Position numbers and translations under genes: made by a program
Shown: positions 37,328 through 41,853 of the stretch, in pieces
How the letters are laid out: every line of letters begins with the position of its first letter
How positions within the stretch are numbered: position 1 is the stretch's first letter
Assembly: GCA_028697715.1 (NCBI GenBank)
Contig: JAQVDS010000023.1
Location: 1 to 41,853 of the forward strand
Direction: 5' to 3'
From: Acidithiobacillus sp.
GTDB taxonomy: Bacteria > Pseudomonadota > Gammaproteobacteria > Acidithiobacillales > Acidithiobacillaceae
Length of the DNA stretch: 41,853 bases
Notes under the pieces: generated by a model
What the model was told of the DNA's origin: nothing
The model's input: the letters and a program-made list of their open reading frames with translations, nothing else
Database searches by the model: none

Positions 37328-39213
37328 AAACCAATAAATTGGATCAGCCTGTCGATGTTAGTGCTGTTGAATACGCATATGCTTACCTTCTTGATAGAGT
37401 GCCAGAGAGTCATTCTGTGGTTGATCATTATATTAATCTTGATATATCAATTCGAGAGTTGCGCGATATTATTTTTTCTAGTGAAGAATTCAAAGATTAT
37501 ACGTTTTACAGAATAATGGATAAATGGGTGGAAAAAACGAGTAAAGTTAAAACCACAGCGAGCGACTGTTCTCATCCTCTTCTTTTGCTTGGTACTTGCG
37601 CAGCAGAGTCTTTGGCGCGTAACTTGCCAACGGTTCGCGCTGATCATCTTCTTTATCAGTCCAATCGCTTTGAGAAGCCTGTAATAACTGATGTCAGCGC
37701 TTACAATGGGGTTATGGTATCGCTCACCTTGCGGTCGATCCTCGGACAAGTGGCTCAGAAAGTTTATGGGGTTTGGGATGAATTATTAATATTTCGTGAC
37801 GTATCGACTCAAAATATATTGGGCTACTCATGCGAAATTATTGATGAGTTATTGAGTAATATCTCGGGTTCAATTGAAAGCGTGCCAATTTTTATACTTT
37901 CCTTCGTGGAGCCGTTTCCAACAGAATCTGGAGTGTTCCATGCCCGTTCGTCGAGGGGTCTATACAGAATAGTCAGAGAGCTAAATGACTACCTATCTGA
38001 AAAATGTAATGGTGAGCAGAACCTTTGGTTTTGTGAATTGAATGATCTGTTGCGTAGACATGGAGACTGGAATTTTTACGATGGTTACTGGGAGTATTTT
38101 TCACATTCAGGCTTGCGGTCCGTCGCGCACCCTTTTTTTTTCAGCCTGTATCAGCGGATATCAGTCATGTTGGATTCTCTGGACAAAGATAAACATCAAC
38201 CCGTCAAGGCAATCATCACCGATCTGGACAATACCCTGTGGAAGGGGGTGCTGGCGGAGATGGATGAGGTCGTCCCTGGAGATCATACCGAGGGCTGGCC
38301 AATTGGCTATGCTGAAGCACTGCTGACCTGCAAGCGGCGAGGAATTGTGCTCGCCATCTGTTCCAAGAACGATGACGCGCAAACCCGCGTCAATTTCGAC
38401 AAGGTCTGGTATGGGCGGCTGCGGCTGGATGATTTTGCCAGTATCCGCATCAACTGGCGGCCCAAGTCGGAGAACATCCGCGAGATTCTGGCGGAACTCA
38501 ACATCCTGCCCGAGCATGCCCTGTTCATTGACGACAATCCGTTGGAGATTGCCGAGGTGCAGCGCGCCTTTCCCCAGATGCGTACCCTGAGCGGTGATCC
38601 ACACCGATGGCGCATGGAGCTGATATACGGCGTTCCCACGCAGGTTCCCCGGCTGAGCGAAGAGGCGGCGCGGCGCACCGAGTTGTTACAGGCAAAAGTC
38701 CAACGTGAGCAGATGGCGGCCACGGCAACGGATCGCGAGGGCTACCTGCGGGACTTGCAACTCCGGGCGGAGATTCGCTCGATTACTGTCGATGACAAGT
38801 CTTTTGATCGTGCCCTGGAACTCATCAATCGGACCAATCAGTTCAACACCACTGGGCAGCGATGGACCGCTGCGGAGCTGCGGCAATTTCAGGAAGCGGG
38901 TGGACGGCTGTGGATCTTGCGCGCGGCAGATCGTTTTGCCGAACATGGCATTGTTGGCGTCGCGTTGTTGCAGTCAGGACGCTTGCGGCAGATGGTACTT
39001 TCCTGCCGGGTCTTTGGCCTGGGATTGGAGGATACTTTTTTGGCGCAGATAGTGGCGGAAAACCCGTCACCTGAGGCGTTGCGAGCCGACTGGCAGGATA
39101 CGGGTCGCAATGCCACTGCGCGCCAGTTTCTGGAGCGCTACTTTGCACCGGGGGAGGATTACTTGCTGCACACCGCCCCCGAGTGGCCGAGCCATATTGT
39201 AGGATGGGGATGA
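37324..39213 (+). CDS. FkbH-like HAD-IIIC protein with N-terminal DUF4214-like and SGNH-like regions
   Basis: 629 residues, ATGA overlap with the preceding gene. N-terminal residues about 14-60 (EYAYAYLLDRVPESHSVVDHYI...IIFSSEEF) resemble the DUF4214 repeat of the gene two positions upstream. Residues about 85-290 look like an SGNH-type region (LLLLGTCAAESLA). From about 295 the FkbH core follows, with HAD nucleophile motif DLDNTLW (D300, D302), CSKND, and FIDDNPLE, then a GNAT-like C-terminus (INRTNQFNTTGQR). FkbH proteins dephosphorylate 1,3-bisphosphoglycerate and pass the glyceryl group to a carrier protein. Codons are AT-rich up to about 38160 and host-like after it, suggesting a recombinant gene. 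Confidence 0.85.
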   Translation: MKTNKLDQPVDVSAVEYAYAYLLDRVPESHSVVDHYINLDISIRELRDIIFSSEEFKDYTFYRIMDKWVEKTSKVKTTASDCSHPLLLLGTCAAESLARNLPTVRADHLLYQSNRFEKPVITDVSAYNGVMVSLTLRSILGQVAQKVYGVWDELLIFRDVSTQNILGYSCEIIDELLSNISGSIESVPIFILSFVEPFPTESGVFHARSSRGLYRIVRELNDYLSEKCNGEQNLWFCELNDLLRRHGDWNFYDGYWEYFSHSGLRSVAHPFFFSLYQRISVMLDSLDKDKHQPVKAIITDLDNTLWKGVLAEMDEVVPGDHTEGWPIGYAEALLTCKRRGIVLAICSKNDDAQTRVNFDKVWYGRLRLDDFASIRINWRPKSENIREILAELNILPEHALFIDDNPLEIAEVQRAFPQMRTLSGDPHRWRMELIYGVPTQVPRLSEEAARRTELLQAKVQREQMAATATDREGYLRDLQLRAEIRSITVDDKSFDRALELINRTNQFNTTGQRWTAAELRQFQEAGGRLWILRAADRFAEHGIVGVALLQSGRLRQMVLSCRVFGLGLEDTFLAQIVAENPSPEALRADWQDTGRNATARQFLERYFAPGEDYLLHTAPEWPSHIVGWG

Positions 39214-39234
39214 ATGCTCCCTAATTGAGGGATT

Positions 39235-39480
39235 ATTGAGATAATAGGTAAAACAGCAATTATCACCGGCATCACCGGCCAAGACAGTGCGCGCGAGATA
39301 TTGCAGATGGTGGAGAACATCAGCGGGCATTCCATGGAGGTGCGGGTCAACCCCGCTTTTGTGCGCGCCAATGAAGTGCCGCGCCTGCTGGGATCGAATG
39401 CGTTGCTGCGCCAGCATACGGGCCTGGCACCGCAAATTCCTCTGCACGAGACTCTGCGCTGGATGCTTGGGGTGGAGTGA
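39235..39480 (+). pseudogene. Internally deleted GDP-mannose 4,6-dehydratase/reductase gene (gmd/rmd-like)
   Basis: The frame reads GKTAIITGITGQD, the N-terminus of Gmd-type dehydratases, and passes without frameshift into SAREILQMVENISGHSMEV...NEVPRLLGSNALL...PLHETLRWMLGVE, the C-terminus of the Gmd/Rmd family. About 240 central residues with the catalytic Thr-Tyr-Lys are gone. No ATG, GTG or TTG start lies in frame; the best is ATT at 39235 behind GAGGG. It should be non-functional. Its place after manC suggests the ancestral locus made a GDP-6-deoxy sugar such as rhamnose or fucose. Confidence 0.85.
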
Positions 39481-39550
39481 GCGTTCTTTAGCTGTAAGCG
39501 TGCAGCCAACCTACTTGGTTGTCTGGGGTTGTTAAGTGGATACCCGTCCA

Positions 39551-39585
39551 TTGACAACTCAAGTCAGACGACGGATTCTTCTGAC
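39551..39585 (+). promoter_or_regulatory. Probable promoter and operator of the Phd/PIN toxin-antitoxin operon
   Basis: TTGACA (39551-39556), 17 bases and GATTCT (39574-39579) form a plausible sigma-70 promoter. An inverted repeat GTCAGA (39563-39568) / TCTGAC (39580-39585) brackets the -10, as expected for autorepression by the antitoxin. Confidence 0.5.
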
Positions 39586-39611
39586 CAGTCTGGCTAGATA
39601 GGGAGGTCATC

Positions 39612-39857
39612 ATGCACACATGGCAACTACAAGAAGCGAAGAGCCGGTTCAGCGAGGTCGTGGACCTCACGCTGAAAGAGGGGCCACAACTCGTCACCCG
39701 ACGCGGTAAAGAGGCTGTCGTCATCTTGGCGGCCAACGATTACCGTCGTCTAAGCGGGCAAACGACGAACTTGATGGATTGCCTACTCAATGCGCCGCGC
39801 GGCGAACCTCTGGTGATTGACCGTTCACGAGAGTCGATTCGGGACCTCGTTCTATGA
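39612..39857 (+). CDS. Phd/YefM-type antitoxin
   Basis: 81 residues. The N-terminal WQLQEAKSRFSEVVDLTLKEGPQLVTRRGKEAVVILAANDYRRL is the standard Phd/YefM DNA-binding fold; the C-terminal 30 residues should wrap the toxin. SD AGGGAGG precedes ATG 39612. The stop overlaps the toxin start by ATGA. It represses its own operon and neutralises the PIN-domain toxin downstream. Confidence 0.93.
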   Translation: MHTWQLQEAKSRFSEVVDLTLKEGPQLVTRRGKEAVVILAANDYRRLSGQTTNLMDCLLNAPRGEPLVIDRSRESIRDLVL

Positions 39858-40276
39858 GGTATTTGTTGGACACCTGCGTGCTCTCGGAGATGATCAAAGG
39901 CGCACCAGACGCCAAGGTGATTCAGTGGTTCCAGGCGCGCAAACCCCATGAACTGCTCATCAGCTCGATGACCTGGGGTGAATTGCAACGGGGTGTCGTC
40001 AGACTGCCCCAATCCAAGCGCCGGTCGGAATTGACAGTTTGGCTGCAGCAGCTGGAAGCCGGCTTCGAAGACCGAATCTTGTCGTTTGACCAGCAGACTT
40101 CGGAAGTCTGGGCGCAAATGGTCGTGCTGGCCGAGGCACAAGGCAAATCCATGGCCGCCTTCGATTCGATCATCGCGGCCTCAGCACGTGCATGCGACTG
40201 CATACTGGTGACGCGCAACGTCCATGATTTCGCGCATGCCAATATCGACGTGTTCAACCCTTGGCAAGAAGGATGA
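39854..40276 (+). CDS. PIN-domain toxin (VapC/FitB family)
   Basis: 140 residues. PIN-domain acidic residues are in place: D6 (YLLDTCVLSEM) with E12, E43 in TWGELQRG, D104 region in MAAFDSIIAASA and the DFAHANIDVFNPW end. It is predicted to be an Mg-dependent ribonuclease active on tRNA or mRNA, controlled by the preceding Phd-type protein. The FitB subgroup is usually about 140 residues, as here. It ends three bases before the sulfotransferase gene. Confidence 0.92.
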   Translation: MRYLLDTCVLSEMIKGAPDAKVIQWFQARKPHELLISSMTWGELQRGVVRLPQSKRRSELTVWLQQLEAGFEDRILSFDQQTSEVWAQMVVLAEAQGKSMAAFDSIIAASARACDCILVTRNVHDFAHANIDVFNPWQEG

Positions 40277-40279
40277 TGC

Positions 40280-41377
40280 GTGGCTCGTGTTACCATTGGG
40301 ACTAATACTTCCGACACTGAAACATACATGAGCCGGGAGGCGATCTTCATTCACTCGCTGTGGCGCTCGGGGAGCACTTGGCTCTTTGACCGCTTCCGTC
40401 GCGCCGGGGATGCCTACTGGTGTTATCAGGAACCCTTTCATGAGGCGCTGGCGCAGTTGAACGGTGATCCTGATGCTCTGCTCGGTTTTGCCGACGAAAC
40501 TGCCCGCTCCCTACGCCATCCGGCATTGACCCGACCATATTTCTGGGAATTCCATGCTCTGCGGGATGCCCTGCACGGTAAGTTCGCGCCCTGCATGAGC
40601 TATGCGTCTTTCTTCGACCCAAGCGTTTGTCCGGGCTTGCAGGACTATGTGCAGACCCTGATTGATGCCGCACCCAAGATGCCCGTATTGCAATGCTGCC
40701 GATCCTTTGGCCGGGTAGCCTACCTCCGGCAGACCCATGGCGGCGTGCATATCCATTTGTGGCGCGATGCAGCGAGTCAGTGGTTTTCCTATCAGATCAA
40801 TGATTATTTCGACATTGTGAGTCTGCTGGTGCTGCAGGCCCGTAATCCCCCCGAGGTGTTGCTGCGCCTGCGGCAGGAGATCGGTGTGTCGGCCTTGGAG
40901 AGTGAGGACTTTGCGGCGGGGTATGAGCAAATGCGCCGGGTGTCGCTGGGTTGGGAGCAGCGCTATCTCGTGTTCTATGCCCTTTGGTTGTATAGCCTGA
41001 TGCAGAACCATCCCCTCTGCACAATCGACATCAACCTCGACCGCCTGAGCGAGGATCGCGAATATGCCGAAACTGCCGCCACAGTACTGCAGCAGGCGGG
41101 GATCGAGGGTGTGGATCTTTCCTCTGCACGATCGCCGGTGATTTTTCTGGATAAATCCGAACGGGAGAAGTTTCGGCGGATAGAACAGCGGGTTGAGCAG
41201 TTGTTTCTGGATAGCGGAGTTTCTGAAGATGTGTTGCAGCAGGCCGCCCAGCAACGGGAGCGCCATCGGCCGAGGCGGCGTCCTACTATTGCGGCATTGC
41301 GGCGCAATGCACAGCAAGCGCGCGAGATGGCTCTACGCTATGCAGACCGCCTTGCGGAAACGAACCGAAAATTCTGA
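40280..41377 (+). CDS. Sulfotransferase-family protein
   Basis: 365 residues from GTG 40280 (SD AAGGA); ATG 40328 is an alternative. The 5'-phosphosulfate loop is FIHSLWRSGSTWLFDRF (R29-S-G-S-T33), and the 3'-phosphate motif appears as HLWRDAASQWFSY. These fit PAPS-dependent sulfotransferases that modify carbohydrates. The C-terminus is Arg-rich and helical (QRERHRPRRRP). At the end of the capsule locus it probably sulfates the polymer or lipid; sulfate is abundant in a sulfur oxidiser, if that is the host. Separated from the FkbH-like gene by the pseudogene and the toxin-antitoxin pair. Confidence 0.8.
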   Translation: MARVTIGTNTSDTETYMSREAIFIHSLWRSGSTWLFDRFRRAGDAYWCYQEPFHEALAQLNGDPDALLGFADETARSLRHPALTRPYFWEFHALRDALHGKFAPCMSYASFFDPSVCPGLQDYVQTLIDAAPKMPVLQCCRSFGRVAYLRQTHGGVHIHLWRDAASQWFSYQINDYFDIVSLLVLQARNPPEVLLRLRQEIGVSALESEDFAAGYEQMRRVSLGWEQRYLVFYALWLYSLMQNHPLCTIDINLDRLSEDREYAETAATVLQQAGIEGVDLSSARSPVIFLDKSEREKFRRIEQRVEQLFLDSGVSEDVLQQAAQQRERHRPRRRPTIAALRRNAQQAREMALRYADRLAETNRKF

Positions 41378-41437
41378 ACCGTTTTTTCTCTATTTGCCGT
41401 AACCGTTCAAACCAGACCGCTATTGCCCAACTCCCGG

Positions 41438-41743
41438 TTATTTCAGTCGTTTTTTGTCTGCGACCGGCTGTTGGGGCTGGACGGATCCGGCGTCCTTCAC
41501 CGGCGAGAGGAGATGGGGTGGAACATTCCAGCTCCGGCCGTTGTCGGTGATCACGGTGACGGTCTTGCGGTTGTATTTGACCACCGTGCCCAGCAGGCGC
41601 CCGCCCTGGTAGGCAAAGCTGACGCGCTGGCCGGGAGTAAATCGCATCATCTCCATGTGTGCCTGCATCGACTCGAGCATTTTCAGACGCGCCACCACGC
41701 GCTGGTTGAGCTCCAGCAGTTCTTCGGTAACCGTCCAAACCAT
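41438..41743 (-). CDS. Small KOW/Tudor-like protein, first tandem copy
   Basis: 101 residues. A helical start (TEELLELNQRVVARLKMLESMQAHMEM) precedes an SH3-like beta segment (PGQRVSFAYQGGRLLGTVVKYNRKTVTVITDNG) and a Pro/Lys tail ending ADKKRLK. The beta segment resembles small KOW/Tudor-type domains that bind nucleic acids or proteins. A second, diverged copy lies directly upstream on the same strand. AGGG about nine bases before ATG 41743 may be the SD. Function is not known. Confidence 0.7.
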   Translation of the reverse strand: MVWTVTEELLELNQRVVARLKMLESMQAHMEMMRFTPGQRVSFAYQGGRLLGTVVKYNRKTVTVITDNGRSWNVPPHLLSPVKDAGSVQPQQPVADKKRLK

Positions 41744-41765
41744 GCCGTTATTGCCCTAATTGCGG

Positions 41766-41853
41766 TTATCTGAGTCTTTTTTTGTCGGCGGCTGGCGGTT
41801 GGGGCTGGACGGGTCCAGCGTCCCTCACTGGCGATAGGAGATGGGGTGGAACA
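41766..41853 (-). CDS. Small KOW/Tudor-like protein, second tandem copy, C-terminal fragment
   Basis: The last 28 residues before stop 41768-41766 read VPPHLLSPVRDAGPVQPQPP and end ADKKRLR, nearly identical to the end of the neighbouring gene (VPPHLLSPVKDAGSVQPQQP). The rest lies beyond the window. The gap to the next copy is 22 bases. Similarity continues past the stop codons, so the duplicated unit includes the downstream spacer. Confidence 0.8.
   Translation of the reverse strand, partial: VPPHLLSPVRDAGPVQPQPPAADKKRLR

Larger units (their letters stand above)
41400..41853 (-). repeat. Tandem duplication of the KOW-like gene unit
   Basis: About 41417-41530 and 41743-41853 align with scattered differences, sharing for example CGGTTAT, the T-run followed by GTC, GGTTGGGGCTGGACGG-type sequence and GAGATGGGGTGGAAC. 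The period is about 325 bases. The second unit runs off the window edge. Confidence 0.75.

Noticed and set aside
39481..39611. Part of this gap as a remnant of another sugar-nucleotide gene
   Set aside because: No coding similarity seen in any frame; it fits better as promoter and operator for the toxin-antitoxin operon.

Overview
The window looks like chromosomal DNA of a GC-rich proteobacterium. An acidophilic chemolithoautotroph of the Acidithiobacillus type is my best guess, from gene content and style only; no rRNA or marker gene is present, so this is inference.

Layout. (1) 1-2450: the 5' end of a probable IS630-type transposase, then a TPP riboswitch and thiC. (2) 2447-7053, mostly minus strand: a cytochrome bd operon whose first gene encodes a metallo-beta-lactamase-fold protein resembling persulfide dioxygenase but lacking most metal ligands. 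It is followed by cydA, cydB, a CydX-like subunit with an extra membrane helix and a 33-residue membrane peptide. The operon has a well-formed sigma-54 promoter and diverges from a sigma-54 activator with a Cys-rich PAS domain; the gap between them carries an array of GGCAG/CTGCC half-sites. (3) 8368-10449: an alpha/beta hydrolase and a dihydrolipoamide-dehydrogenase-like flavoprotein. (4) 10536-41377: a large ABC-transporter-dependent capsule locus. (5) 41438-41853: two tandem copies of a small KOW/Tudor-like gene.

The capsule locus has two divergent arms. The minus arm (21393 to 10536) encodes a GT1-type glycosyltransferase, an outer-membrane export lipoprotein, a single-module highly reducing polyketide synthase of 2371 residues and an alpha-oxoamine synthase. 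The last pair has the architecture of RkpA/RkpG of rhizobial K-antigen loci. The plus arm encodes a FemAB/GNAT-like acyltransferase, an extended SDR, KpsS-like and single-domain KpsC-like Kdo transferases around a GT4 enzyme, ManC, KpsE/M/T-type export proteins, a DUF4214 protein, a three-domain glycosyltransferase, an FkbH-like protein, a collapsed GDP-mannose dehydratase/reductase gene and a sulfotransferase. Two toxin-antitoxin modules (AbiEii type; Phd/PIN type) sit inside the locus.

Reading them together (inference): the PKS and oxoamine synthase, perhaps with the SDR and acyltransferase, make a dedicated long-chain amino-ketone lipid. KpsS/KpsC-like enzymes and the glycosyltransferases build a Kdo- and probably mannose-related polysaccharide. 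KpsE/M/T and the OPX lipoprotein export it, and the sulfotransferase decorates it. The segment of about 32.8-38.2 kb changes base composition inside two genes, which suggests cassette replacement within the locus.
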